From Methylobacterium amylolyticum (GTDB taxonomy: Bacteria; Pseudomonadota; Alphaproteobacteria; Rhizobiales; Beijerinckiaceae), in contig NZ_JAUYZI010000031.1 in the NCBI RefSeq assembly GCF_030700245.1, positions 1 through 64,000 of the forward strand: a DNA stretch of 64,000 bases, in the 5' to 3' direction. The translations under genes and the position numbers were made by a program. The notes under the pieces were generated by a model. That model had not been told where the DNA came from and did no database searches. It saw nothing but the letters and a program-made list of their open reading frames with translations. Positions 38,107-48,294 of this stretch are shown one piece after another. How positions within the stretch are numbered: position 1 is the stretch's first letter; each line of letters begins with the position of its first letter.

Positions 38107-39975
38107 TCACGCGCTCTCGGCCAGGGCCGATTGCCGCTCGAACAGGGCCCGGTAGGCCCCGCTCGGGCGCCGGATCAGCGCCGCGTGCGGGCCGTCCTCG
38201 ACGACCCGGCCCCGGTCGAACACCAGGATCCGGTCGAGGCTCTGCACCGTCGAGAGCCGGTGGGCGACGACGATCGCCGTGCGCCCGCGCATCAGCCGTT
38301 CCATCGCCTCCTGGACGAGCCCCTCCGATTCCGAGTCGAGGCTCGATGTCGCCTCGTCGAGGATCAGCACGGGCGCGTCCGCCAGGAAGGCGCGGGCCAG
38401 CGCCACCCGCTGGCGCTCGCCGCCGGAGAGCTTGACCCCGCGCTCGCCGACGAGGGTCGCGTAGCCCTTCGGCAGCCGGCCGATGAAGTCGTGCGCGTTG
38501 GCGAGCCGCGCCGCCCGCTCGATCTCGGCGGGGCTCGCGCCCGGCCGGCCGTAGGCGATGTTCTCGGCGAGCGAGCGGTGGAACAGCACCGGCTCCTGGG
38601 GCACGATCGCGACCTGCGCGCGCAGCGAGGCCTGGGTGGCGCCGGCCACGTCCTGGCCGTCGATCAGCACCCGCCCGCCGGTCACGTCGTAGAGCCGCTG
38701 CACCAGCTTGACGAAGGTCGTCTTGCCCGAGCCCGAGCGCCCGACGAGGCCGACCCGCTGCCCCGCCGGGATCGCCACGGAGAAGTCCCGGTAGAGCGGC
38801 GTGCCGTGGCCGGCGTAGTGGAAGGTCACGTCCTCGAAGCGCAGCGCGCCCCCGGTCACCGCCAGGGCGCGGGCCTCCGGCCGGTCGGCGACGCCGCAGG
38901 GCTCGGCCTCCAGCGCGACGAGTTCCTCCATCTCGTTCACCGCCCGCTGCAAGTGGTTGATGTGCTGGCCGATGTCGCGCAGGTAGCCGTGCACCACGAA
39001 GTAGGTGGTGAGCACGTAGGCGACCTCGCCGGGGCTCGCCCGGCCCTCCCACCACAGCCACAGGGCGGCGCCGACGATCGCCGTGCGGAAGGCGAGCAGG
39101 ATCGCGAGCTGGCCGGTGCCGCTCCACGTCACCCGCATCCAGGTGCGCCGGGTGCGGCGCCCCCACTTGGCCAGCACCCGGTCGAGCCGCGCGTCCTCCC
39201 GCGCCTCGGCGCCGAACGCCTTGACCACGGCGTTGTTGCCGATCGCGTCGCTCAGCGCCCCGCCGAGCCGCGTGTCGAGGGCGTTGGAGAGTTGCGCCGC
39301 CGGGGCGATGACCCGGGTCGCGAGGAACACCGCGGCCCCGACGTAGGCCAGCGTGCCGACGCCGATCACCGCGCCCATCGCCGGCCAGCGCGCGCCGAGC
39401 ACGCCCATGGTGCCGACGAGCACGACGAGCGAGGGCCAGAGCGCCAGCAGCAGCGTGTCGTTGAGGCCGTCGAGCGCCCACATCCCGCGCGAGATCTTGC
39501 GCACGGTCGAGCCCGAGAAGGTGTTGGCGTGCCACTCGGTCGAGAGCCGCTGGACCCGGGCGAAGCCGCCGCGGGCGATGTCGGCCATGGTGGCGAGCGT
39601 CAGCGGCACGACGAGGCTCCACGCCACGTGCCGCAGCACCAGGGTGGCGAGGCTGAGCGCGGTCATCGCGGCGAAGGCCGGCAGCGCCGCCTCCAGGGCG
39701 GCGGCGCGGTCGCCGCCCGCGAGCGCGTCGACGAGGCGCCCGGCGTAGTAGGGCAGGAACACGTCGGCGAGCGTCGCGGCGGTGATCGCGGCGACGATCC
39801 CGGACGCGAGGCCGCTGCGGGCGCGCCAGCCGCGCAGGACGAAGGCGAGGACGCGGCGGATCGCGTCCGCGCGCCGGGGCGTGAGGGTGGCCATGGCGGC
39901 AGTCCCGGCGCGACGCGCCGGCTCCGACGAAGGGGCGCGGGACGCCCCGTGGGGGCGGTCGCGCCGGATGGACAT
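38107..39975 (-). CDS. ABC transporter, fused permease-ATPase (exporter type)
   Basis: This is a 622-aa half transporter: an ABC transmembrane domain with about six helices (residues 40-330), then a nucleotide-binding domain with Walker A GRSGSGKTT, Q-loop, signature LSGGERQRVALARAF, Walker B VLILDEATSSLD and H-loop VAHR. It probably works as a homodimeric exporter related to MsbA/lipid or multidrug pumps; the substrate is unknown. The start could be the ATG at 39975 or an internal ATG at 39894 (MATLTPRRAD). It is a single gene with a possible 13-codon leader ORF upstream. Confidence 0.9.
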   Translation of the reverse strand: MSIRRDRPHGASRAPSSEPARRAGTAAMATLTPRRADAIRRVLAFVLRGWRARSGLASGIVAAITAATLADVFLPYYAGRLVDALAGGDRAAALEAALPAFAAMTALSLATLVLRHVAWSLVVPLTLATMADIARGGFARVQRLSTEWHANTFSGSTVRKISRGMWALDGLNDTLLLALWPSLVVLVGTMGVLGARWPAMGAVIGVGTLAYVGAAVFLATRVIAPAAQLSNALDTRLGGALSDAIGNNAVVKAFGAEAREDARLDRVLAKWGRRTRRTWMRVTWSGTGQLAILLAFRTAIVGAALWLWWEGRASPGEVAYVLTTYFVVHGYLRDIGQHINHLQRAVNEMEELVALEAEPCGVADRPEARALAVTGGALRFEDVTFHYAGHGTPLYRDFSVAIPAGQRVGLVGRSGSGKTTFVKLVQRLYDVTGGRVLIDGQDVAGATQASLRAQVAIVPQEPVLFHRSLAENIAYGRPGASPAEIERAARLANAHDFIGRLPKGYATLVGERGVKLSGGERQRVALARAFLADAPVLILDEATSSLDSESEGLVQEAMERLMRGRTAIVVAHRLSTVQSLDRILVFDRGRVVEDGPHAALIRRPSGAYRALFERQSALAESA

Positions 39976-40029
39976 CAGGGGTGGGGCCGCGGCGTCCCTC
40001 GGGACGGGGCGGCGGGGCGGGCGTGCGAC

Positions 40030-40071
40030 CTAGCGCAGGCCGGCCGGGGAGGCGCGAAACACAGAATCCAT
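40030..40071 (-). other. Possible 13-codon leader ORF upstream of the ABC transporter
   Basis: MDSVFRASPAGLR followed by TAG, with a good GGGAGG ribosome binding site 6 bases before the ATG at 40071. It ends 54 bp before the ABC transporter start. Arg/Ser/Ala content shows no obvious run of a regulatory amino acid. It may be a translated leader or chance. Confidence 0.25.
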
Positions 40072-40153
40072 GCGGGCCTCCCTGCTCGAACGACGAGGAC
40101 GGGGCGCATATCAGGCCCCCGCACGCTTGGCAATCGCGCGGATCCCGGCGAGC

Positions 40154-40204
40154 ACGCGGTCTTGGCGATTACGCGGTCCTGGCGATCACGCGGTCTTGGC
40201 GACG
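40154..40204. repeat. 17-bp tandem repeat, three copies, spanning a stop codon
   Basis: Units at 40154-40170, 40171-40187 and 40188-40204 all read ACGCGGTCYTGGCGAYY with few changes. The TGA stop of the FAD monooxygenase (40188-40186) lies at the junction of units two and three, so the repeat duplicated the last codons of the gene. Confidence 0.85.
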
Positions 40205-41397
40205 TGCTCCGGCCGCACGCCGACGCCGATCAGCCGGGCGGGCAGCGCCTGGAGGGCGGGCACCGCGTCGAGGAGGCGCAGCGCCAGGGGCGCCCGGAAC
40301 GGCTTGTCCGTGTCGAGGGTCCGGGCGATCACGCCCGACTGGATCACCCGCTGGAGCCCCTGCGTCACCCGCACCGGCCACATCCGCCGGGCCTGGACCC
40401 GGGCGAGGTCGGCCTCCGCCGGGCGGCCGGCGCGCAGCGGCCCGGTCAGGAGGTTGGCCGAGGCCACCGCGTCCTGGACCGCGAGGTTGATGCCGACCCC
40501 GCCCACCGGCGACATGGCGTGGGCGGAATCGCCGATGCACAGCAGCCCGGGCCGGTGCCAGCGCTCCAGCCGGTCGACGGTGACGGTCAGGAGCTTCACC
40601 GCGTCCCAGTCGGGGATCCCGTCCACCCGGTCGGCGAGGAACGGGGCGATCTCGGCGACCCGGGCGCGGAAGGCGGGCAGGCCCTGCGCGCGCAGGGCCG
40701 CGTCGCCGCCCTTCGGCACCACGTAGGCGCATTGCCACGCGTCGCCGCGGTCGAGGGTGATGAGGATCCGCCCCGGGCCGAACCGCCCGGCGGCCGCCTC
40801 GGGGTCGTCGGGCCGGCGCGGCAACCGGAACCACAGCACGTCGATCGGCGCCCCGAAGGCGCGGGGGGCGAAGCCGGCGCGCTCGCGCATGCGCGAGCGG
40901 CGCCCGTCCGCGCAGAGCACGAGGTCGGCCCGCACCTCCACCGGCCCGTCCGGCCCCTCGGCGCGCACGCCCGCGACGCGATCGTCGGCCTCGACGAGAT
41001 CCTGCGCCTCCGTGCGCCGCAGCAGCCGGAAGCCCGGATACTGCTGGGCCTCGTCCGCCAGGAAATCCAGGAAATCCCACTGGGGCATGAAGGCGAGGCA
41101 GCGGTTGCGGGTCCGCAGGCGGGAGAAGTCCGCCACCCGGTAGGCGCGGCCCGCGACCACGCCGGAGAACGCCTCGACCCGCCGCTGGGGCAGGGCGCGG
41201 AACTTCTCCCCGAGGCCCAGCTCGTCCATCAGGTCGAGGGTCGAGGGGTGGATCGTGTCGCCGCGGAAGTCGCGCAGGAAGTCGGCGTGCTTCTCCAGCA
41301 CGGTGACGCCGAGCCCGGCCCGGGCGAACAGCAGCCCGGCCATCATCCCCGCCGGCCCGCCGCCGACGACGCAGACCTTCGTGTCCAGTGCTTGCAC
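40186..41397 (-). CDS. FAD-dependent monooxygenase (UbiH/PHBH-like)
   Basis: This is a 403-aa flavoprotein aromatic hydroxylase-type enzyme. It has the FAD-binding GGGPAGMMAG near the N-terminus, the middle DG motif LCADGRRSRMRE, and the C-terminal FAD motif LCIGDSAHAMSPVGGVGIN. The substrate is unknown; ubiquinone-type, salicylate-type and polyketide-type hydroxylases share this fold. The GTG at 41397 has GGGGGAC upstream and puts the Rossmann strand at residue 5; an ATG at 41430 is possible. It is a single gene. Confidence 0.88.
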   Translation of the reverse strand: MQALDTKVCVVGGGPAGMMAGLLFARAGLGVTVLEKHADFLRDFRGDTIHPSTLDLMDELGLGEKFRALPQRRVEAFSGVVAGRAYRVADFSRLRTRNRCLAFMPQWDFLDFLADEAQQYPGFRLLRRTEAQDLVEADDRVAGVRAEGPDGPVEVRADLVLCADGRRSRMRERAGFAPRAFGAPIDVLWFRLPRRPDDPEAAAGRFGPGRILITLDRGDAWQCAYVVPKGGDAALRAQGLPAFRARVAEIAPFLADRVDGIPDWDAVKLLTVTVDRLERWHRPGLLCIGDSAHAMSPVGGVGINLAVQDAVASANLLTGPLRAGRPAEADLARVQARRMWPVRVTQGLQRVIQSGVIARTLDTDKPFRAPLALRLLDAVPALQALPARLIGVGVRPEHVAKTA

Positions 41398-41445
41398 GGC
41401 CCGTCCCCCCGAATCGCCGCAGGGTGACATCCCGCCGCACTGCCA

Positions 41446-41955
41446 TCAACCGGTGCGCGCGTCCTCCAGCAGTCCGAGCGCGTCGGCGACGGCGGCGCGG
41501 CGGATCGCGCCCCGGCCGAGATCGCCGTAGCGCCGCTCCAGATGGCGCGTGTCGGCATGCGGGCCACCCCCGCGCCGGGCCAGCCCAAAATGCACCAGCC
41601 CGACCGGTTTGTCGGCGCTGCCGCCGCCGGGTCCGGCGACGCCGGTGATCGCCACCGCGACGTCCGCCCGGGAGGCGGCGAGCGCTCCGGAGGCCATCGC
41701 CCGCGCCACCGGCTCGCTCACCGCGCCGTGGGCGGCGATGAGGGCCGGATCGACGCCGATCGCCTCGGCCTTGGCGGCGTTCGAGTAGGTGACGAAGCCG
41801 CGCTCGACCACCGCGGACGAGCCCGGCACCGCGGTCAGCAGCCCGGCGACCAGCCCGCCGGTGCAGGATTCGGCCGTGACGACCGTCAGGCCCGCCGCCG
41901 CGTAGGCGGCGACCAGCGCCTCGGCGCGGGCGAGAAGGTCCGGATCGTCGATCAT
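41446..41955 (-). CDS. CinA C-terminal-type nicotinamide-nucleotide amidohydrolase
   Basis: The protein deamidates NMN to NaMN in pyridine nucleotide salvage (PncC-type). It is 169 aa. Conserved motifs are TAESCTGGLVAGLLT, GSSAVVERGFVTYSNAAK and GVAGPGGGSADKPVGLV. It lacks the N-terminal MoCF domain of full CinA, as is usual in Proteobacteria. The ATG at 41955 follows GGGAGCC; an upstream ATG at 42030 is less likely. Confidence 0.93.
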   Translation of the reverse strand: MIDDPDLLARAEALVAAYAAAGLTVVTAESCTGGLVAGLLTAVPGSSAVVERGFVTYSNAAKAEAIGVDPALIAAHGAVSEPVARAMASGALAASRADVAVAITGVAGPGGGSADKPVGLVHFGLARRGGGPHADTRHLERRYGDLGRGAIRRAAVADALGLLEDARTG

Positions 41956-42065
41956 CGCGCGGGCTCCCGGCGGCCGTTCGCGCCCTATCTCCGGCGCGGC
42001 GCCGTCCTCATCGCCGCCCTTGTGCCGCACGCCCGGTCCGGGCTCAACGAAAGTCTCGCCGCCCG

Positions 42066-42464
42066 ATGGCCTTTCCCGCGACCACGGCCTTCTTCGCCGC
42101 GCTCCTCGCCCTGTTCTATCTCGGCCTCGCTGGCTGGGTGGTGGCCGGCCGCCTGTCGGGGGAAGTCCTGCACGGGGACGGCGGCGACCCGGGGCTCCAG
42201 AAGCGGATCCGCGCGCACGCCAATTTCTCGGAGTACGTGCCGCTCGCCCTGATCCTGATCGGGCTCTTGGAGGCCGGCGGCGGCGGGCCCGGGCTGGTGC
42301 GGGGGCTGCTCGTCGCGCTGCTCGTCGGGCGGATCCTGCACCCGATCGGCATGTTCGCAGCCCCGAACTCCCCCCGCCAGTTCGCCTGCCGGGGCGGCGG
42401 CATCCTGCTCACCCTGGCGGCCCTGGCCGTGGCGGCGGTGGCGCTGCTGTTCCGGGCGGGCTGA
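42066..42464 (+). CDS. MAPEG-family membrane protein
   Basis: This is a 132-aa four-helix inner-membrane protein of the MAPEG group (membrane-associated eicosanoid/glutathione metabolism). The signature is RIRAHANFSEYVPLALILIGLLE with RILHPIGM. Bacterial MAPEG proteins may act as glutathione transferases/peroxidases on lipophilic substrates; the precise function is unknown. It is divergent from the CinA gene. Confidence 0.9.
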   Translation: MAFPATTAFFAALLALFYLGLAGWVVAGRLSGEVLHGDGGDPGLQKRIRAHANFSEYVPLALILIGLLEAGGGGPGLVRGLLVALLVGRILHPIGMFAAPNSPRQFACRGGGILLTLAALAVAAVALLFRAG

Positions 42465-42480
42465 GAGGGGGACGACGGCC

Positions 42481-42550
42481 CGGCGCGAGAGAGCGCGTCG
42501 AAACGAAGGCTTGGAGCCGCGCACGATCGCAACGCGATCGGGAACGGCTC
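42481..42550 (+). repeat. Dispersed intergenic repeat, copy 2
   Basis: It matches 5119-5189 at about 80% identity in the same orientation (shared CGGCGCGAGAGAGCGC start and AACGCGATCGGGAACGGCTC end). It lies between the convergent MAPEG and ispDF genes, directly abutting the ispDF stop. Confidence 0.75.
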
Positions 42551-42555
42551 TGACG

Positions 42556-43860
42556 TCAGCCCTGCCGCATCCGGGTCTCGGCCTGCGCGTCGAGGACGGG
42601 GCCCTCCTCCTCCGGCAGGCGCACCGTCGCGGCGGCCTGGGCGGCGAGCCCCTCGGCCCGGCCGACGAAGCCGAGCTTCTCCGTCGTCGTCGCCTTGATC
42701 GACACGGCCGTGAGCGGCACCCCGGCGATCTCGGCGATGCGGGCGCGGATCGCCTCCCGGTGCCCCCCGATCCGCGGCGCCTCGGCGAGCACGGTGATGT
42801 CGAGGTGGTCGATCCGGCCGCCGCGGGCCCGGACCAGCCCGCAGGCATGGGCCAGGAACTGGTCGGACGACGCCCCGCGCCAGCGCTCGTCGGAGGGCGG
42901 GAAATGCGTGCCGATGTCGCCGTCGGCGATGGCGCCGAGCAGCGCGTCGGTGAGCGCGTGGAGCGCCACGTCGCCGTCGGAATGGGCGAGTACGCCGCGG
43001 TCGGCGGGGATCTTCACCCCGCCGAGCCAGACGTGGTCGCCCTCGGTGAAGGCGTGCACGTCGAAGCCGGTGCCGAGGCGCGTGACGTAGGCGGTCATGG
43101 AGCGGGCTCCGGGCGGGGGGGAATCGGCGGGCGCGAAGGCGCGGTCGGCCTCGATCAGGTCGGCGGCCTGCGTGATCTTGCGGTTGACCGGGTCGCCCGC
43201 GAACACGACGACCGGCAGCCCCGCCCACTCGGCGAGCGCGCCGTCGTCGGTGAAGGCGTCGAGGCCGCTCTCGGCCGCCCGGCGGTGGGCGGCGAGCAGG
43301 GGGGCGAAGGCGAAGGCCTGCGGGGTCTGCACCGCCCGCAGGGTCTCGCGCGCCGGGGTCTCGCGCACGCGGCCGATGCCGGGCGCGATCGGATCGACCC
43401 GCTTCACCGTGTCGGTGACGGGCACCCCCGGCACGCCGGCGCCGTGGTCGCGCCCGGCGGCGATCGCCCGGTCGATCAGCGCCGCGTCGACGAAGGGCCG
43501 CGCCGCGTCGTGGACCAGCACGACCCCCGGCGCGGCGGCGGCCAGCGCCTCCAGCCCGGCCCGGACCGAGATCTGGCGCGTGGCCCCGCCCGGCACGGGC
43601 GCCGCGATTCTCGTCCGGATCTCGGCGTCGAGGTCTTCGAGGCATTCGCGGAAGAAGTCCGCGGCATCCGTGGCGATGACCGGTTGGATCCTGCCGATGC
43701 CGGGATGGGCCGCGAGCGCCGCGAGCGTCCGCGTCAGAACCGCGCGGCCGCCGACCCGGCGGTACTGCTTGGGCACGCCGCCGCCGATGCGGATGCCGCG
43801 CCCGGCCGCCACCACCACCGCGGCGACGCTCGTTTCAACGTGTGGTAGCTCAGTGGACAT
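42556..43860 (-). CDS. ispDF: Bifunctional IspD/IspF of the MEP isoprenoid pathway
   Basis: This fusion enzyme performs two MEP steps: CTP-dependent formation of CDP-ME (IspD, residues about 10-230) and cyclisation of CDP-MEP to MEcPP (IspF, about 277-434). IspD shows VVVAAGRGIRIGGGVPKQYR and VLVHDAARPFV. IspF shows the zinc site GTGFDVHAF and HSDGDVALHALTDALLGA, and the end SIKATTTEKLGF. The intervening enzyme IspE is encoded elsewhere. The fusion is typical of alpha- and epsilonproteobacteria. It is divergent from dusB. Confidence 0.97.
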   Translation of the reverse strand: MSTELPHVETSVAAVVVAAGRGIRIGGGVPKQYRRVGGRAVLTRTLAALAAHPGIGRIQPVIATDAADFFRECLEDLDAEIRTRIAAPVPGGATRQISVRAGLEALAAAAPGVVLVHDAARPFVDAALIDRAIAAGRDHGAGVPGVPVTDTVKRVDPIAPGIGRVRETPARETLRAVQTPQAFAFAPLLAAHRRAAESGLDAFTDDGALAEWAGLPVVVFAGDPVNRKITQAADLIEADRAFAPADSPPPGARSMTAYVTRLGTGFDVHAFTEGDHVWLGGVKIPADRGVLAHSDGDVALHALTDALLGAIADGDIGTHFPPSDERWRGASSDQFLAHACGLVRARGGRIDHLDITVLAEAPRIGGHREAIRARIAEIAGVPLTAVSIKATTTEKLGFVGRAEGLAAQAAATVRLPEEEGPVLDAQAETRMRQG

Positions 43861-44023
43861 CGGTCTCGTGGGCTCCGCCCGGGCGAGCGCGGCGCCGGGC
43901 GCACGCGCCTGACGGGCCGCCGCATCCCCGGAACGACTGCGCGTCGTTTAAGCGGGGGAGGGGGCGAAATCAACGCGCGGTCCCGCTTGCGTCCCGGCGC
44001 CGCTTGCCTCATTGTTGTGCAAA

Positions 44024-45034
44024 ATGACGACTGACCATTATTTGGGCGTCCTGCGCCGCGGACGGGAAGCGGGAACCCCGCCGCTCTGCCTGCTCGCCCC
44101 GCTCTCGGGCGTCACCGACCTGCACATGCGCCGGATCAGCCGCCGGTTCGGGGCCGACGCGGTGGTGTCCGAGATGGTCGCCGCCCGCGAACTCGCCCGG
44201 GGCGACGCGGAGGCCGCCACCCGCGCCGCGGGCTCGGGCGTCGCGGGGCACGTGGTCCAGCTCGCGGGCTGCGAGGCCGCGCCGATGGCCGAGGCCGCCC
44301 GGATCGCCGAGGCCGGCGGCGCCCAGGTCGTCGACGTCAACATGGGCTGCCCGGCCAAGGTCGTGACCGGGGGCGCTTCCGGCTCGGCGCTGATGCGCGA
44401 CCTCGACCACGCCGAGCGCCTGCTCGCCGCGGTGCGCGGGGCGGTGGCGGTGCCGGTCACGGTCAAGATGCGGCTCGGCTGGGACGACGCCGCCCGCAAC
44501 GCACCCGACCTCGCCGCCCGCGCCGAGCGCCTGGGCCTCGCGGCGGTGACGGTCCACGGCCGCACCCGGCAGCAATTCTACAAGGGCAGCGCCGACTGGG
44601 CGGCGATCCGCGCGGTGGTCGAGGCGGTGTCGATCCCGGTGATCGCCAACGGCGACGTGACCGACCTCGCGACCGCCCGCGCCTGCCTCGCGGCCTCCGG
44701 CGCGGCGGGGGTGATGATCGGCCGCGCCGCGGTCGGGCGCCCCTGGCTCGTCGGGCAGGTCGCGGCGGCGCTCGCCGGCCGGCCCGCGGCAGCGCCCTCG
44801 CGCGCGGTGCAGGCCGCGGCGGCGGCCGAGCACTATGCCGGGCTGATCGCGCTCTACGGCCGCGCCATGGGCGTGCGCCACGCCCGCAAGCACCTCGCCG
44901 CCTACGCCGAGGCCGGCGGCGGCCTCACCGCGCCCGAGCGCGCGATGCTCCTGACGACGCTCGATCCCGACGCGGCGCTCGCACTCCTCGCCCGCGCCTT
45001 CGCCCCGGGCCGGGCGATGCCGGAGGCCGCATGA
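44024..45034 (+). CDS. dusB: tRNA-dihydrouridine synthase (DusB/NifR3)
   Basis: This FMN enzyme reduces specific tRNA uridines to dihydrouridine. It is 336 aa. It has LAPLSGVTDLHMRRI at the N-terminus, the catalytic-Cys motif VNMGCPAKVVTGG, and VHGRTRQQFYKG. No Shine-Dalgarno is evident before the ATG, and an in-frame TTG at 44012 is an alternative. It overlaps ntrB by ATGA, reproducing the nifR3-ntrB-ntrC order conserved in alphaproteobacteria. Confidence 0.95.
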   Translation: MTTDHYLGVLRRGREAGTPPLCLLAPLSGVTDLHMRRISRRFGADAVVSEMVAARELARGDAEAATRAAGSGVAGHVVQLAGCEAAPMAEAARIAEAGGAQVVDVNMGCPAKVVTGGASGSALMRDLDHAERLLAAVRGAVAVPVTVKMRLGWDDAARNAPDLAARAERLGLAAVTVHGRTRQQFYKGSADWAAIRAVVEAVSIPVIANGDVTDLATARACLAASGAAGVMIGRAAVGRPWLVGQVAAALAGRPAAAPSRAVQAAAAAEHYAGLIALYGRAMGVRHARKHLAAYAEAGGGLTAPERAMLLTTLDPDAALALLARAFAPGRAMPEAA

Positions 45035-46158
45035 GCGACGGGCCCTCCCCCGACGGCCGGCCGGTCGGCGGCGAGGCGGTGCTCAACGCCCTGCCGCTGC
45101 CGGTGCTGACCATCGGCGGCGACGAGCGCATCCTCCAGTGCAACCACGCCGCCGAGGCGTTCTTCGACTACTCCGCCCGGCTGATGCAGCGGCGGCGCCT
45201 GCGCGACATCATCCCGTTCGGCTCGCCGATCATCGCCCTCGTCGCCGAGGTGCGCCGCCGCCGGGCGAGCGTCAGCGAGTACCGGGTCGAGCTGACCCAG
45301 CCGAGGCTCGGGGTCGAGCGCAGCGTCGACGTGTTCGCGACCCCGCTCGACGACTCGGACGCGGTGGTGATGATGCTTCAGGAGCGCACCATCGCCGACA
45401 AGATGAACCGCCAGCTCACCCACCGCGGCGCCGCCCGCTCGATGGTGGCGCTCGGCGCCATGCTCGCCCACGAGATCAAGAACCCGCTCGCCGGCATCCG
45501 CGGCGCCGCCCAGCTCCTGGAGAGCACCGGCATCGAGGAGGACCGGGTGCTCACGCAGTTGATCTGCGACGAGTCCGACCGGATCGTGCGGATCGTCGAG
45601 CGCATGGAGCTGTTCGGCGACGAGCGCCCGTCCGAGCGCGGCCCGGTCAACGTCCACGGCGTGCTCGATCAGGTGAAGCGCTCGGCCCAGAGCGGGTTCG
45701 GCCGCCACATCCGCTTCGTCGAGACCTACGACCCGTCGCTGCCGCCGGTGCTCGGCAGCCGCGACCAGCTCGTCCAGGTGATCCTCAACCTCGTGAAGAA
45801 CGCGGCCGAGGCGATCGGCCCCGACGCGGTCGAGGGCGAGATCACCCTGTCGACCGCCTTCCGCACCGGCCTGCGCCTCCAGGTGCCGGGCTCGCGCGAG
45901 CGGGTCAGCCTGCCGATCGAGGTGGCGATCCGCGACAACGGCCCGGGCATCTCGCCGGAGATGCTCGGCGACATGTTCGACCCGTTCGTGACCACCAAGG
46001 CACAGGGGTCCGGCCTCGGACTTGCATTGGTGGCCAAGATCGTCGGCGACCACGGCGGCATCGTCGAGTGCGATCCCGCCCCCCGCCGCACGACGTTCCG
46101 CATCCTGCTGCCAATGTCGAGCGCGCGCGACGGGCGCGAGTCGACGGTCGACCCCTGA
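45031..46158 (+). CDS. ntrB: Nitrogen regulation histidine kinase NtrB
   Basis: This cytoplasmic kinase/phosphatase controls NtrC in response to nitrogen via PII protein. It is 375 aa: PAS-like sensor (15-125), HisKA with His147 (AMLAHEIKNPLAG), and HATPase with LNLVKNAAEAIG, DNGPGIS and GSGLGLALV. Its ATG overlaps the dusB stop, and ntrC starts 32 bp downstream. Confidence 0.96.
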   Translation: MSDGPSPDGRPVGGEAVLNALPLPVLTIGGDERILQCNHAAEAFFDYSARLMQRRRLRDIIPFGSPIIALVAEVRRRRASVSEYRVELTQPRLGVERSVDVFATPLDDSDAVVMMLQERTIADKMNRQLTHRGAARSMVALGAMLAHEIKNPLAGIRGAAQLLESTGIEEDRVLTQLICDESDRIVRIVERMELFGDERPSERGPVNVHGVLDQVKRSAQSGFGRHIRFVETYDPSLPPVLGSRDQLVQVILNLVKNAAEAIGPDAVEGEITLSTAFRTGLRLQVPGSRERVSLPIEVAIRDNGPGISPEMLGDMFDPFVTTKAQGSGLGLALVAKIVGDHGGIVECDPAPRRTTFRILLPMSSARDGRESTVDP

Positions 46159-46190
46159 ACCGGTCCGCCGGAGGTCTTGAGTAAACCATC

Positions 46191-47660
<1,470 letters not shown>

Positions 47661-47666
47661 AGGAGG

Positions 47667-47694
47667 CTCCCCGGCCGTCACCGCGGCCGGGGAG
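47667..47694 (+). terminator. GC hairpin after ntrC (no T-run)
   Basis: CTCCCCGGCCG (47667-47677) pairs with CGGCCGGGGAG (47684-47694) in a perfect 11-bp stem 6 bp after the ntrC stop. The missing T-run makes it a weak intrinsic terminator, but it separates ntrC from the convergent small gene. Confidence 0.5.
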
Positions 47695-47718
47695 AGCCGC
47701 CGGGACGATCGGAAACAA

Positions 47719-47991
47719 TCAGCGGCCCGGGAGGATCGGGTCGCCGCGCATCAGCGCGTGCAGGCGCTCGGTGTCGAAGCCGCTCGGGATGCTCGGGGCT
47801 GCCGGCTTCGGCGCGGGCGCGGCCTTGACGGGGGCGGGGATCGAGCCGGTGGCCGAGGGCTCGGGCACGGCCGCGCGGGCGACCGCCACGGGCGGGGGCG
47901 TCAGGGCGAGGCGGTCGGCGCTCACCAGGACGACGACCGTGGTCGAGAGCAGGACGGCGAGACCGCCGAGGAGGGGACGCAGGATACGCAC
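47719..47991 (-). CDS. Small membrane-anchored Pro/Ala-rich protein (90 aa)
   Basis: The family is not recognised. An N-terminal hydrophobic segment (LLGGLAVLLSTTVVVLVSA, residues 7-25) is a membrane anchor or signal. A Pro/Ala-rich extracytoplasmic stretch with SATGSIPAPVKAAPAPKP follows, then a short C-terminal helix (FDTERLHALMRGDPIL). It is likely periplasm-facing. It is convergent with ntrC and divergent from the RMF-like gene. Confidence 0.65.
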   Translation of the reverse strand: MRILRPLLGGLAVLLSTTVVVLVSADRLALTPPPVAVARAAVPEPSATGSIPAPVKAAPAPKPAAPSIPSGFDTERLHALMRGDPILPGR

Positions 47992-48090
47992 GCCGCGAGG
48001 ACCCGGTACGCAACTGGAGGCGGCAACAGATTAGGGCCGCGGCCGTTAACGAAGCCCAACCCGTCCGCATCTTCCGGAGATCGAGACCCC

Positions 48091-48267
48091 ATGGAGAACG
48101 TCCAGGCCACCGCCAGCGACAGCCCGTTCATCCAGGGCCGCAACGCCCGCCTCTACGGCAAGCCCCAGAGCGACTGCCCCTACCCCGAGGGCTCCCAGGA
48201 CCGTGCGGCCTGGATGGAGGCCTACGAGGAGGCGGCGCTGACCAACCCGCCGCGGGAGGAGTCGTGA
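48091..48267 (+). CDS. Ribosome modulation factor-like protein (RMF/CrpP fold)
   Basis: This 58-aa protein has the RMF pattern: GRNARLYGKPQSDCPY, then RAAWMEAYEEA, aligning with the GYxAGxxGxxxxxCPY...RxxWLxGW of gammaproteobacterial RMF. RMF dimerises 70S ribosomes in stationary phase. Alphaproteobacterial members are poorly studied and some relatives (CrpP) were linked to other functions. The ATG at 48091 has a CGGAGA site 12 bases upstream. Confidence 0.75.
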   Translation: MENVQATASDSPFIQGRNARLYGKPQSDCPYPEGSQDRAAWMEAYEEAALTNPPREES

Positions 48268-48294
48268 GGGGCGCCTGAAGCGCCGCCTCCGGCA

